Below are positions 1-8,520 of a stretch of DNA of 64,000 nucleotides, piece by piece. Position 1 is the first letter of the stretch, and each line of letters begins with the position of its first letter. This DNA is from Nocardioides sp. SLBN-35. GTDB taxonomy: Bacteria > Actinomycetota > Actinomycetes > Propionibacteriales > Nocardioidaceae. Location: positions 4,402,001 to 4,466,000 of the forward strand of contig NZ_VFNU01000001.1 in NCBI RefSeq assembly GCF_006715725.1, written 5' to 3'. A program made the position numbers and the translations under genes. Below the pieces are notes generated by a model. It worked only from the letters and a program-made list of their open reading frames with translations, had not been told where the DNA came from and did not search any database.

Positions 1-73
1 CCCATCCCATCACGTCGCCCGCGATCGCGGATGACGGGTGGGTGAACCTTCAATCGGGTGGGGCCGGATCGGA

Positions 74-613
74 TCAGTCCAGCTCGCCGGTCAAGATGAC
101 CGTGAGGTTCGTGTCGCTCATGTCGCTGTCGGTGTCGGCGGGCAGCACCCGGGCGATGCCCAGGTCGAGCGCGAGCTGCTGGGCGACCGCCTTCTTGCCC
201 TTCGGGAAGTAGACGCTGGTGGCGGGGACGGTGCCGTACCAGTTGTCGGCGGCCGCGACCTTCCAGCCGGCGGCCTTCACCTTCTCCGCGACCCGGCCGG
301 CCAGGCCGCGGATCGCGGTGTTGTTGAAGACCACGACCGAGTGGTCACCGCGTACGACCGGCGGCGGGGCGGGCTTGTCCTCGGTAGGCGTCGCGGTCGG
401 CTCGGTGCCGGCATCACCGGGCTCGTCGGTGGCGGTCGGGGTGGCGGCCGCCTTGGTGGCGGAGATGTCGCGCTCGGCCGGGCCGTCGCCGCGGGTCGCG
501 ACGAAGGCGATGGCCGCGAGGACCACGGCGACGATGCTGAGCAGCACCACGGGCGAGGGCAGGACGGCGCCGCGCTCGTCTCGGGTGCGAGTGGGCCAGG
601 TGGGGAAGGTCAT
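74..613 (-). CDS. LytR C-terminal domain membrane protein
   Basis: A 179-residue protein with a short cytoplasmic N-terminus, one membrane segment at about residues 18-40, a Ala/Thr/Pro/Asp-rich linker and a C-terminal LytR_C-type domain from about residue 90 (hallmark stretch VVVFNNTAIRGLAGRVAEKV). LytR_C domains are found at the end of LCP cell-wall ligases and as stand-alone membrane-anchored proteins like this one; their biochemical role is not settled. The ATG follows a good Shine-Dalgarno (GAGAGG). It lies 31 bases downstream of the DUF3263 gene on the same strand, so the two are probably cotranscribed. Confidence 0.85.
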   Translation of the reverse strand: MTFPTWPTRTRDERGAVLPSPVVLLSIVAVVLAAIAFVATRGDGPAERDISATKAAATPTATDEPGDAGTEPTATPTEDKPAPPPVVRGDHSVVVFNNTAIRGLAGRVAEKVKAAGWKVAAADNWYGTVPATSVYFPKGKKAVAQQLALDLGIARVLPADTDSDMSDTNLTVILTGELD

Positions 614-644
614 GGCCGCCTCTCCGGGTAGCTGGGCTGGTGGG

Positions 645-941
645 TCAGATCTCGAAGCCCAGGCGCCGCGCGGACCGCTGCCGCTGACGCTGCGAGCGCA
701 GGCGCCGCAGGCGACGCACGAGCAGCGGGTCGGCCTCGAGGGCCTCGGGGCGGTCGATCAGCGCGTTGAGCACCTGGTAGTAGCGGGTCGCGCTCATGTC
801 GAACTGCTCGCGCACGGCGCTCTCCTTGGCGCCGGCGTACTTCCACCACTGGCGCTCGAAGGCGAGGATGTCGACGTCACGCTTGCTGAGGCCAGCGGGA
901 GCGGCGGCGTCGGCGGCCTGGGGGCTGCGCTCGGCGTTCAT
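645..941 (-). CDS. DUF3263 family small protein
   Basis: A 98-residue protein starting MNAERS. The core (KRDVDILAFERQWWKYAG followed by REQFDMSATRYYQVLNALID) is the DUF3263 signature and looks like a small helix-turn-helix. The C-terminus is very Arg-rich (residues 78-93), which fits nucleic-acid binding. I chose the ATG at 941 rather than a longer in-frame extension because GAGGAG lies just upstream and the extension would run into the divergent oxidoreductase gene. In actinobacteria DUF3263 genes often sit next to LytR_C genes, as here. Function is unknown. Confidence 0.85.
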   Translation of the reverse strand: MNAERSPQAADAAAPAGLSKRDVDILAFERQWWKYAGAKESAVREQFDMSATRYYQVLNALIDRPEALEADPLLVRRLRRLRSQRQRQRSARRLGFEI

Positions 942-1043
942 GCGGTCTCCTCGACGCTCGGGGCGGTTGCGACAACTCTTCGCGAGTAACTGTAACCCGC
1001 GAATCACAACCATGTCATTCGGCCGCGCCGGACGCACCCACCC

Positions 1044-1049
1044 TAGGCT
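1044..1049 (+). promoter_or_regulatory. TAGGCT -10 box, leaderless
   Basis: TAGGCT lies 7 bases before the ATG at 1057 of the Gfo/Idh/MocA gene, so transcription would begin at or next to the start codon. No Shine-Dalgarno is visible. Confidence 0.6.
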
Positions 1050-1056
1050 CAGGCGC

Positions 1057-2067
1057 ATGAGCGGCACCTCGGACCCCGTCGGCTGGGGCATCCTCGCCAC
1101 CGGCAAGATCGCCCGCTCCTTCGCGGCCGACCTGGCCCTGGTCCCCGGCGCGCGACTCGCGGCCGTGGGCTCCCGGAGCGAGGGGTCCGCGCGGGCCTTC
1201 GCGAGTGAGTACGGCGACAGCGGCACCCGCGCCCACGGCAGCTACGAGGCGCTCGTGGCCGACCCCGAGGTCGAGGTCGTCTACGTCGCGACGCCGCACT
1301 CGCTCCACCTCGACGGCGCCCGCGCCGCGTTCGCAGCGGGCAGGCACGTGTTGTGCGAGAAGCCGCTGACCCTGCGCACCTCCGACGCCGAGGAGATGGT
1401 GCGCCTGGCGACCGGGCACGATCGGTTCCTGATGGAGGCGATGTGGACCGCGTGCCACCCGGTGGTCCGACAGCTCGGGGGCGAGCTGGCGAGTGGCCGC
1501 TTCGGCACGCCGCACCACCTGGCGGCCGAGCTCGGCTTCCGGGTCGACGCCGGACCGACCGACCGGATGCTCGCCCCGGAGCTCGGCGGTGGGGCGCTGC
1601 TCGACATGGGGATCTACCCGCTGACCTTCGCCCACCTGATGCTCGGCGAGGCCGAGGAGCTGCGCGGGGTGGGCACGGTCGACGGGAGCGGGGTCGACCT
1701 CGACGTCGCCATCGCCGGGCGCTATCCCGGAGGCGTGGTCGCCACCCTGCACGCGTCGATGACGTCGTGGTCGACGCGCGCCGCGTCGATCGCCACCGAC
1801 CTCGGCCGGGTGGAGCTGCAGGGCGACTTCCACCACCCCACGTCCGCTGTGTTCACGCCGGTCGGTCACCCCGACCAGCAGGTCGTGCTCACCGGGGACG
1901 AGCCCGTGATCGGTCGCGGCTACGGCAACGAGATCGTCGAGGTCGACCGCTGCGTGCGCGCCGGGCTGCGGGAGAGCCCGCTGGTCCCCCACGCGCAGAC
2001 GCTCACGATCCTGCGCCAGATGGACGCGCTGCGCGCCGACCTGGGGATCCGCTATCCCGGCGACTGA
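1057..2067 (+). CDS. Gfo/Idh/MocA family NAD(P)-dependent oxidoreductase
   Basis: A 336-residue cytosolic dehydrogenase. The N-terminal Rossmann fold has GWGILATGKIARSFA near residues 9-23, and the family Lys lies in the CEKPLTL motif near residue 105. The C-terminal half is the usual Gfo/Idh/MocA beta-sheet domain (GGGALLDMGIYPLTF). Such enzymes oxidise sugars, inositols or trans-dihydrodiols; the substrate is not readable here. The ATG at 1057 is preferred over an upstream in-frame start because the longer form would overlap the divergent DUF3263 gene and a TAGGCT box sits 7 bases upstream. Its 3' end overlaps the convergent response regulator by 16 bases. Confidence 0.88.
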   Translation: MSGTSDPVGWGILATGKIARSFAADLALVPGARLAAVGSRSEGSARAFASEYGDSGTRAHGSYEALVADPEVEVVYVATPHSLHLDGARAAFAAGRHVLCEKPLTLRTSDAEEMVRLATGHDRFLMEAMWTACHPVVRQLGGELASGRFGTPHHLAAELGFRVDAGPTDRMLAPELGGGALLDMGIYPLTFAHLMLGEAEELRGVGTVDGSGVDLDVAIAGRYPGGVVATLHASMTSWSTRAASIATDLGRVELQGDFHHPTSAVFTPVGHPDQQVVLTGDEPVIGRGYGNEIVEVDRCVRAGLRESPLVPHAQTLTILRQMDALRADLGIRYPGD

Positions 2068-2711
2068 GAGTCGGCGCGCAGGAAGCGCACCACGGCCAGC
2101 ACCCGGCGGTGGGACTGGTCGTCGTCGGGGCTGAGCCCGAGCTTCGCGAAGATCCGTTGGGTGTGCTTCTCGACCGCCGCCAACGAGACGACCAGGGCCT
2201 CGGCGACGGCGGCGTTGGAGCGGCCCTCGGCCATCAGTGCGAGCACCTCCCGCTCGCGCGGGGTCAGCGCGGCCAGCGGGTCGCGCTGCCGGCCCATCAG
2301 GTGCTTGACGACCACGGGGTCGAGCACCGTCCCGCCCTCGGCGACCGTACCGAGGGCGTCGAGGAACTCCCCGACCTCGCTGACCCGGTCCTTGAGCAGG
2401 TAGCCGACGCCGCCCTCTCCGGTGGCGAGCAGCTCGTCGGCGTACGACGCGACGACGTACTGCGACAGCACCAGGACCCGCGCCTGTGGCCAGGCCCGCC
2501 GGCAGGCCACGGCGGCCCGCAGCCCCTCGTCGGTGTGGCTGGGCGGCATCCGGACGTCGGCTATCGCCAGGTCCGGGCGCTGCTCGAGGACCGCGTCGAC
2601 CAGCGCCGGTCCGTCGCCGACGGCCGCCACGACCTCGTGCCCGGCCTCGGCGAGCAGCAGCTGGAGTCCCTCGCGCAGCAGCACGGAGTCGTCGGCGACC
2701 ACGATCCTCAC
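2052..2711 (-). CDS. LuxR-family (NarL) response regulator
   Basis: A 219-residue two-component response regulator with a GTG start (VRIVVADDSVLLREG). The receiver domain has the phosphoacceptor Asp52 in LAIADVRMP and the conserved Lys in YLLKDRVSEV. A LuxR-type HTH follows (LTPREREVLALMAEGRSNAAVAEAL). It lies 10 bases downstream of the histidine kinase on the same strand, so the two form a cognate pair. The longer in-frame ORF upstream runs through the kinase gene and is an artefact. Confidence 0.9.
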   Translation of the reverse strand: MRIVVADDSVLLREGLQLLLAEAGHEVVAAVGDGPALVDAVLEQRPDLAIADVRMPPSHTDEGLRAAVACRRAWPQARVLVLSQYVVASYADELLATGEGGVGYLLKDRVSEVGEFLDALGTVAEGGTVLDPVVVKHLMGRQRDPLAALTPREREVLALMAEGRSNAAVAEALVVSLAAVEKHTQRIFAKLGLSPDDDQSHRRVLAVVRFLRADSQSPG

Positions 2712-2721
2712 GCCGCCATCC

Positions 2722-4002
2722 TCACCGCAGCGGTACCTGCGCGCGCAGCCGGGTCGGGCCGCCCACCGGCGAGGCCACGAACAGCGCGCCGTCGACACCG
2801 GCCAGGCGCTCACGGAGGCCGGCCAGTCCGTGACCGGGTACGTCGGCCGCCCCACCGCAGCCGTTGTCGTCGACGGTGACCTCCAGCCGGCCCTCGACGA
2901 CGGCGAGGGCGAGGTCGGCACGGTCCGCGCCGCTGTGCTTGACCACATTGCTCAGCGCCTCGGCCGCGACGAAGTAGGCGGCCGTCTCGACCGCCAGCGG
3001 CAGCTCCGGGGGGACGTCTGCCGTGACCTGCACCGGGATCGGCTGGCCGTCGGCCATCTCGGCGACGGCGGCGGCCAGGCCGCGGTCGACCAGCAGCGGC
3101 GGGGCGATCCCCCGCGACAGCGCCCGCAGCTCCTCGACCGCCTCACGGGTCTGGGCCACCGCAGCGTCGAGCGTGCGAGCGGCCGTGGCGGGGTCGTCGG
3201 CCAGCTGCACCCGGGCCCGGCCCAGGTCCATGCCGAGCCGGATCAGCCGCTGCTGCGGGCCGTCGTGGATGTCGCGCTCGAGCTTGCGCAGGGACCCGGC
3301 CTCGGCCCGGTGCGCCGACTCGCGACTCTCCTCGACGTGCGCCACCCGGCCCTGCAGCTCGGCGCGGCTGGTCAGCAGCACCGATGCGAGGCTGGCGTGC
3401 ACGAGGGCCGCGAACCTCATCGCGAACGGCAGCGTCACCAGCGCGAGGAGCCCGATCCCGGAGATCAGGCCGATGTCGGCGACGCGGCTGTCGCCGAGCC
3501 CGATCAGGTCGGCGAGGCTCTGCGCATCGCTGTCGTCACGCGGGATGTACCGCTCCCAGAACCAGTACGACAGCCCGCCGAGGACCGAGGCCCACCAGGT
3601 GATCGCGACAGAGAAGGCGACCGTCGCGGTGATCCAGCCGACCAGCGACCACACCACGTCCAGCCAGGACTGCGGGTCCCGCAGCGGGGTCAGCGACCGG
3701 CGCCAGAAGCCGTCGCCGCCGTGCGCCCGGAGGTACGTCGGCTCCGGCACCGGCCGGCCCGCGAGCACCGCGAGCCGGCGGCGTTCCACGAAGGCGAACC
3801 CGCGGGCGGCGTACGTCCCGACCACGAGGACGAACACGCCACCGACCACGACGGCCAGCCCGAGCCCCGCGGACACGAAGGCGATCACCACGACGAGGGC
3901 GGCCAGGGCTACCGGCAGCGCCGTGAAGGCGTAGCCGGTGTCGCGCAGCCACCGCTTCATCAGCGGTTGCGCGGGCGGGGGCAGCACCAGGGTCTCGGTC
4001 AT
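2722..4002 (-). CDS. sensor histidine kinase (HisKA_3)
   Basis: A 426-residue membrane kinase starting MTETLVLPPPAQ. The N-terminal sensor part has about four membrane segments between residues 25 and 220, resembling the putative-sensor domain of actinobacterial kinases. The HisKA_3 dimerisation box LERDIHDGPQQRLIRLGMDL carries the phospho-His, followed by a HATPase_c domain (EALSNVVKHSGA, DDNGCGG, GHGLAGLRERL). It is cotranscribed with the response regulator. The intergenic region to divergent otsA is 99 bases. The stimulus is unknown. Confidence 0.9.
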   Translation of the reverse strand: MTETLVLPPPAQPLMKRWLRDTGYAFTALPVALAALVVVIAFVSAGLGLAVVVGGVFVLVVGTYAARGFAFVERRRLAVLAGRPVPEPTYLRAHGGDGFWRRSLTPLRDPQSWLDVVWSLVGWITATVAFSVAITWWASVLGGLSYWFWERYIPRDDSDAQSLADLIGLGDSRVADIGLISGIGLLALVTLPFAMRFAALVHASLASVLLTSRAELQGRVAHVEESRESAHRAEAGSLRKLERDIHDGPQQRLIRLGMDLGRARVQLADDPATAARTLDAAVAQTREAVEELRALSRGIAPPLLVDRGLAAAVAEMADGQPIPVQVTADVPPELPLAVETAAYFVAAEALSNVVKHSGADRADLALAVVEGRLEVTVDDNGCGGAADVPGHGLAGLRERLAGVDGALFVASPVGGPTRLRAQVPLR

Positions 4003-4089
4003 GGGTCCAGCGTGGTCGGGACGGGTCGTCGAGAGAATCCTGCCAGCACGACACCTGCTGTCGGGCCAGCCCGACATCCCCCTTCCCAC

Positions 4090-4095
4090 TAGGGT
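4090..4095 (+). promoter_or_regulatory. TAGGGT -10 box, leaderless otsA
   Basis: TAGGGT ends 6 bases before the GTG at 4102, which both suggests a leaderless otsA transcript and supports that GTG as the start. Confidence 0.65.
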
Positions 4096-4101
4096 GACCA
4101 C

Positions 4102-5526
4102 GTGGGCCATGACCTCGTGATCGTCGCCAACCGACTCCCCGTCGACCGCGTCACCGACCGCACCGGGAAGACCCGCTGGCGCCGGTCCCCCGGGGGCTTG
4201 GTGTCGGCCATCGAGCCGGTGATGCGGGCTCACGACGGTGTCTGGGTCGGCTGGCCGGGCGGCACGAAGTCGTTCAAGCCGTTCAAGGTCGACGGCCTCG
4301 ACCTGGTGCCGCTCGCGATGTCGGCGGAGGAGATCGAGGAGCACTACGAGGGCTTCTCCAACGGCACCCTGTGGCCGCTCTACCACGACGTCGTGGCGAA
4401 GCCGGAGTTCCACCGCGAGTGGTGGGACACGTACGTGAAGGTCAACCGGCGCTTCGCGGAGCGCACCGCCGAGCTGGCCAACGACGGCGCGACCGTGTGG
4501 GTCCACGACTACCAGCTGCAGCTGGTGCCGCAGATGCTGCGCGAGCTGCGCCCGGACCTGCGGATCGGCTTCTACCTGCACATCCCGTTCCCGCCGGCCG
4601 AGCTGTTCCAGCAGCTGCCGTGGCGCCGCCAGATCCTCGAGGGCCTGCTCGGTGCCGACCTGGTGGGCTTCCAGCTGCCCGGCGCGGCACAGAACTTCAT
4701 CCGCCTGGTCCGCCAGCGGGTCGGCCACAAGACGCACCGCGACCTCGTCTACCTGCCCGACGGACGCACGGTGCGCGCCGCCGCGTTCCCGATCTCGATC
4801 GACGCCGCCGGGTTCGAGGAGCTGGCCCGCTCGGAGGCGGTGGCCGAGCGAGCCGAGGCGATCCGCGACGCTCTCGGCAACCCGCGCAAGATCTTCCTCG
4901 GCATCGACCGGCTCGACTACACCAAGGGCATCCACGCCCGGCTGCGTGCCTTCGGCGAGCTGATCCGCGACGGCTCGTTCACCGTCGACGACGCGGTGTT
5001 CGTCCAGGTCGCCGTCCCCTCGCGCGAGCGGGTCGAGCACTACCGCAACCTGCGCGACGACATCGAGCTGCTCGTCGGCCGGATCAACGGCGACCTCGGC
5101 CGGATCGGCCGGCCGGCCGTGAGCTACCTGCACACGTCGTACCCGCGCGAGGAGATGGCCGCCCTCTACCGCGCCGCCGACATCATGGTCGTCACGCCGT
5201 ACCGCGACGGCATGAACCTGGTCGCCAAGGAGTACGTCGCCTGCCGGATCGACGACGACGGCGCGCTGGTGCTCTCGGAGTTCGCCGGCGCGGCCGACGA
5301 GCTGCGCCAGGCCTGGCTGGTCAACCCCTACGACATGAACGGCATGAAGGCCGCGCTCCTCGAGGCCTACGAAGCCGATCCCAAGGAGCTGACCCGGCGG
5401 ATGAAGGCGATGCGGCGCCAGATCGCGCAGCATGACGTGAAGGCCTGGGCCGACAGCTTCATGACCGAGCTCGAGGACGAGAGCCACAGCCACACCAAGT
5501 CCGTGCGGCCCGCGACCCGCTCCTGA
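4102..5526 (+). CDS. otsA: trehalose-6-phosphate synthase
   Basis: A 474-residue GT20 glycosyltransferase that joins glucose from UDP/GDP/ADP-glucose to glucose-6-phosphate in the cytosol, the first step of the OtsAB trehalose pathway. Family landmarks: SPGGLVSAI near residues 29-37, WVHDYQL at 133-139, FLGIDRLDYTKG at 265-276 (Arg270 and Lys275 match the nucleotide-sugar phosphate-binding pair) and TPYRDGMNLVAKEYVA near residue 370. Length is normal. The GTG start is set by the leaderless TAGGGT box. No otsB phosphatase is next to it, so the second step must be encoded elsewhere. Confidence 0.95.
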   Translation: MGHDLVIVANRLPVDRVTDRTGKTRWRRSPGGLVSAIEPVMRAHDGVWVGWPGGTKSFKPFKVDGLDLVPLAMSAEEIEEHYEGFSNGTLWPLYHDVVAKPEFHREWWDTYVKVNRRFAERTAELANDGATVWVHDYQLQLVPQMLRELRPDLRIGFYLHIPFPPAELFQQLPWRRQILEGLLGADLVGFQLPGAAQNFIRLVRQRVGHKTHRDLVYLPDGRTVRAAAFPISIDAAGFEELARSEAVAERAEAIRDALGNPRKIFLGIDRLDYTKGIHARLRAFGELIRDGSFTVDDAVFVQVAVPSRERVEHYRNLRDDIELLVGRINGDLGRIGRPAVSYLHTSYPREEMAALYRAADIMVVTPYRDGMNLVAKEYVACRIDDDGALVLSEFAGAADELRQAWLVNPYDMNGMKAALLEAYEADPKELTRRMKAMRRQIAQHDVKAWADSFMTELEDESHSHTKSVRPATRS

Positions 5527-5580
5527 CGGCGCGTCGCCGGCGGCCGTTTCGAGACCGTCCCCGCGGGGCAGCACCCCGTC

Positions 5581-5883
5581 ATGTCGATCTTCGCTCTCGT
5601 CCGCTCGGACATGACCAGAGCAGCATCGGCCGCAGAGGACTCGGCCGATGCTGCACGTGGCGCCGACGGCGCCGACGCCCTCGCCACCCTGGCGGCGGGC
5701 CTTCCCGGATCCACCATCTCCACCATCACGACCGAGCTCGGCAACGCCTGGAACACCGGCGTCGACGAGTGGGCGGACGGCGTGGACGCGTTCGGGGTCT
5801 CGATCAGCTCCGCGACCGGTGACGCCGGCGGCACCGACGGCTCGTGCGGCGGGTTCCTGGACCACCTGCTCGGGCTGTGCTGA
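5581..5883 (+). CDS. small WXG100-sized hypothetical protein
   Basis: A 100-residue, Ala/Gly/Asp-rich protein. Its size, the Trp-containing centre (NAWNTGVDEWADGVDAF) and its place 10 bases upstream of a gene with a clear WXG-like N-terminus suggest an ESX/WXG100-type partner, but a strict W-x-G motif is missing. I do not recognise a named family. It likely forms the first gene of a four-gene operon (5581-8456). No convincing Shine-Dalgarno or TANNNT box precedes the ATG, so the start is uncertain. Confidence 0.55.
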   Translation: MSIFALVRSDMTRAASAAEDSADAARGADGADALATLAAGLPGSTISTITTELGNAWNTGVDEWADGVDAFGVSISSATGDAGGTDGSCGGFLDHLLGLC

Positions 5884-5893
5884 GGAGGCCGCG

Positions 5894-6928
5894 ATGGTGA
5901 CCTTCACGGACCTACGTGCCTGGCGGTCGGCCAAGCTCACCGAGGCGAGCAAGGACCTGCGCTCGGACCTCAAGATCCTCGAGCGCGCCAAGGACGACCT
6001 CGAGGACAAGACGCTCCCGGAGTCCTGGTCCGGCCTGTCGCGGCTGTTCGCGGGCATCCGGCAGACCGGGCTCGTGTCCAGCATGGACGAGCACATCGAG
6101 GCCGTGCGCACCTTCGAGTTCGAGATCTTCTACCAGGCCGACGAGGTCAAGAAGATCGAGACCGAGGTCGCCGACATCGACACCGACGCGAAGGCGGCGG
6201 AGTTCTCGGTCGACGGCGACGGCTACCTCGAGGACCAGAAGAAGCCGCCCACCTTCCACAGCCGCTGGGAGGCCGAGGAGTACGGCACCAGCCGGCACGA
6301 CGCCGCCCAGCCGCTGGCCGAGCGGATCACAGCCGTCTTCGAGGCGGCCTACGACGTCGACCGGGCCCTGTTGCGCGCCCGGCCGCGCAGCACGCTGGGC
6401 CAGGAGGTGCCGACCGACGTCGTCGACCCGGAGGTCTCGCGCGACTGGGAGACGATGGACGACGAGGAGCGCCGCAAGGTGCTCGAGCGGATCGCCAACC
6501 GGCTCGCCGACCAGTACGGCATCGAGGACTTCGAGATCCGGTTCGAGGACCTCGAGGACGAGGACGGCGACGGCACCGACGACAACCCGTCGACCGACTC
6601 CCACGGCAGCTGGTCCGAGGACGACCGGGTGCTGCGCATCGACATCAACGACGTCGACGACCCCGCCACCATCTCGACGATCGCCCACGAGGTCCGCCAC
6701 GCCGCGCAGCACAAGTACGTCGACGACTACCCCGACCTGCCTCCCGGCGTCGACCCCGACGAGGTCGAGGACTGGGACGAGAACTTCGACGACTACGTCG
6801 ACCCCGACGACGACTTCGACGGCTACCGCGACCAGCCGGTCGAGTCGGATGCCCGTGAGGCGGGCGACGACTACGTCCGCGACTACGACGGCGACGACCT
6901 CGACGACGACCGGGAGGCGGTCCGATGA
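5894..6928 (+). CDS. WXG-like N-terminus with HEVRH metallopeptidase-like C-terminus
   Basis: A 344-residue very acidic protein. Residues 1-105 are predicted helix-turn-helix hairpin with a W45-S46-G47 turn (ESWSGLSRLF), which matches the WXG100/LXG architecture of type VII secretion substrates. The C-terminal part has H265-E-V-R-H269 in STIAHEVRHAAQH, a zincin-type zinc motif, with a candidate third ligand Glu318 in QPVESDAREAG, a spacing seen in HExxH toxin-like peptidase domains. The tail is extremely Asp-rich. No signal peptide is seen. The GAGGAGGCCGCG stretch supplies a Shine-Dalgarno before the ATG at 5894. The stop overlaps the next start by 4 bases. A secreted peptidase effector is an inference. 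Confidence 0.65.
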   Translation: MVTFTDLRAWRSAKLTEASKDLRSDLKILERAKDDLEDKTLPESWSGLSRLFAGIRQTGLVSSMDEHIEAVRTFEFEIFYQADEVKKIETEVADIDTDAKAAEFSVDGDGYLEDQKKPPTFHSRWEAEEYGTSRHDAAQPLAERITAVFEAAYDVDRALLRARPRSTLGQEVPTDVVDPEVSRDWETMDDEERRKVLERIANRLADQYGIEDFEIRFEDLEDEDGDGTDDNPSTDSHGSWSEDDRVLRIDINDVDDPATISTIAHEVRHAAQHKYVDDYPDLPPGVDPDEVEDWDENFDDYVDPDDDFDGYRDQPVESDAREAGDDYVRDYDGDDLDDDREAVR

Positions 6929-7458
6929 GCAGCGACGTCAGCACGCTCGACGCCCTCGCCCTGCGCTGGCAGGAGTCCCGCTCCCCCGCCGACCTCGCGG
7001 CCCTGCGTGACGCCGTCCGCCACGTGCCCGGCTTCCGGACCGACCTCGACGTGGCCGGCGAGACGGCCGGGGCGCACGCGCGCGGCGCGCACGCCGAGGT
7101 GCTGGTCACCGTCGAGGCCGCCATGCCCGGCGCCTTCCTCAGCCCAGCCGCCCACGCCGCCCTCGCGACGGCGTACGACGCCCTCGGCGACACCTCCGCA
7201 GCCGAGCACCAGCGCGGCCTGGCCCGGCTGGCGCTGGACTCGATCGCCGCGACCGGCGACGGCTCGGCCGCCCGGCCGTGGCGGCCGCTTCGGCTCAGCG
7301 ACCAGTACGACCTGCTCCGCTGGCGTGGCCGCCGTTCCCGGCGCGTGGACCTGGTGGTCCGTGGTGGGCGCCGGCTCGACCGGCACCGGTGCACCGACGG
7401 CTCGGTGGCGTGGTTCGACATCGGGGCCGCCGCACCGGCGCCGACGGATCGCACGTGA
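6925..7458 (+). CDS. hypothetical helical protein (possible immunity/partner)
   Basis: A 177-residue protein that overlaps the metallopeptidase-like gene by ATGA, so it is translationally coupled. The N-terminal half is helical with TPR-like repeats (LSPAAHAALATAYDALGDTSAAEHQRG); the C-terminus is basic and ends in a small beta-rich stretch with WFDIG. I do not recognise the family. Tight coupling to a putative peptidase effector makes an immunity or chaperone role possible, but nothing in the sequence proves it. Confidence 0.55.
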   Translation: MSSDVSTLDALALRWQESRSPADLAALRDAVRHVPGFRTDLDVAGETAGAHARGAHAEVLVTVEAAMPGAFLSPAAHAALATAYDALGDTSAAEHQRGLARLALDSIAATGDGSAARPWRPLRLSDQYDLLRWRGRRSRRVDLVVRGGRRLDRHRCTDGSVAWFDIGAAAPAPTDRT

Positions 7459-8456
7459 GGTCGCCCGTACCCGCCCTGGCGGCACTCGCCGTCCTGCTCG
7501 GTGGCTGCGGCACCGACGACGCACCAGCCGGGGGTGACCGGCCGGCCGGGGACGTCGACGTGGTCGCCGGAGTGCAGCTGAACCCGGACGGTGCCGCGCT
7601 CTCACCCGACGGCACCCGCCTGGCCGCGCCCTGCGAGGAGCGGCTGTGCGTGTGGGACACGACGACCGGCCGGCTCGTGAGGCGGCTGGACGGCGGCGAG
7701 GTCGCGGCGTTCACCCCCGACGGTGTGCGGATCGTGACCGCCGACGGCCCCGATGTCGTCGTCCGCGACGCCACGACGGGGGCCGAGGTCGAGCGGCTCG
7801 AGGGGCACCGGGCCGGGGACGACACCGACGACGCGTCCCCCGCCGTACGCGACCTGGCCGTGTCCACGGACGGCCTGGTGGCCAGCGCGGGCAGCGACGG
7901 CACCGTGCGGCTGTGGTCGGACGGCGCCGCCGCCGGGGTGATCGAGCCCGAGGGCGACCTCGCGACCGACCTCGCCTTCTCCCCCGACGGCCGACAGCTG
8001 GCGGTCGCCTCGACCGACTCCCCGGCCGAGGTGTGGGACGTGGCACCGGTCCACCGCGCCTGGGTGCTCGACACCGAGCCCGCGCAGCAGGGCTCGCTGG
8101 CCTGGCGCCCGGACGGGCAGCAGCTCGCGTCCGCGAGCGCCGCACCGGGCGACGGAGCCGCCGTCCTCCTCTGGGACACGACCACCCACCGGCAGGTCGA
8201 CGAGACCACCGGGTCGGCGACCGACCTCGCCTGGTCGCCCGACGGCAGCACCCTCGCGATGGCGGTCCGCTCCCCCGACGGACTGGCCCTGTGGCGACCC
8301 GCCGACGGCGGGCCCCGGTCACTGAGCACCGCCGCCGGGCTGCAGGCGGTGCGCTGGTCGCCGGACGGGCGCACGGTGCACACCGTCGCGGTCGACGGCG
8401 TCCGGTCGTGGGACGTGGCGGCCGGGACCGCCTCCGCCCCGTACCAGCTGCCCTGA
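7455..8456 (+). CDS. WD40-repeat lipoprotein
   Basis: A 333-residue protein with a GTG start overlapping the previous gene by GTGA. A short signal peptide ends in a lipobox (LLGGC, Cys18), so it should be anchored on the outer face of the membrane. The mature part is a beta-propeller made of WD40-like units: repeated LSPDGTRLA, VWDTTTGRLV, LAFSPDGRQLA, VWDVAP, LAWSPDGSTLA and VRWSPDGRTVH. Such propellers are scaffolds for protein contacts. It closes the 5581-8456 operon. Confidence 0.8.
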   Translation: MRSPVPALAALAVLLGGCGTDDAPAGGDRPAGDVDVVAGVQLNPDGAALSPDGTRLAAPCEERLCVWDTTTGRLVRRLDGGEVAAFTPDGVRIVTADGPDVVVRDATTGAEVERLEGHRAGDDTDDASPAVRDLAVSTDGLVASAGSDGTVRLWSDGAAAGVIEPEGDLATDLAFSPDGRQLAVASTDSPAEVWDVAPVHRAWVLDTEPAQQGSLAWRPDGQQLASASAAPGDGAAVLLWDTTTHRQVDETTGSATDLAWSPDGSTLAMAVRSPDGLALWRPADGGPRSLSTAAGLQAVRWSPDGRTVHTVAVDGVRSWDVAAGTASAPYQLP

Positions 8457-8508
8457 TCCCCGTCGGTCCACCGTTGCGGACCAGGGCGCACGACTGCCTA
8501 CCGCGCGG

Positions 8509-8514
8509 TAGTTT
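8509..8514 (+). promoter_or_regulatory. TAGTTT -10 box, leaderless
   Basis: TAGTTT ends 6 bases before the ATG at 8521 of the alpha/beta hydrolase; it would drive the 8521-12438 operon from the start codon. Confidence 0.55.
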
Positions 8515-8520
8515 TCGCAC

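Noticed and set aside
2422..4092. Long plus-strand ORF antisense to the two-component genes
   Set aside because: Arg/Pro/Ala-rich shadow translation typical of high-GC DNA, with no recognisable domain.
2722..6111. A 1129-codon minus-strand ORF that extends the first histidine kinase upstream
   Set aside because: Everything beyond position 4002 is antisense to otsA and low-complexity; the kinase begins at its own ATG.
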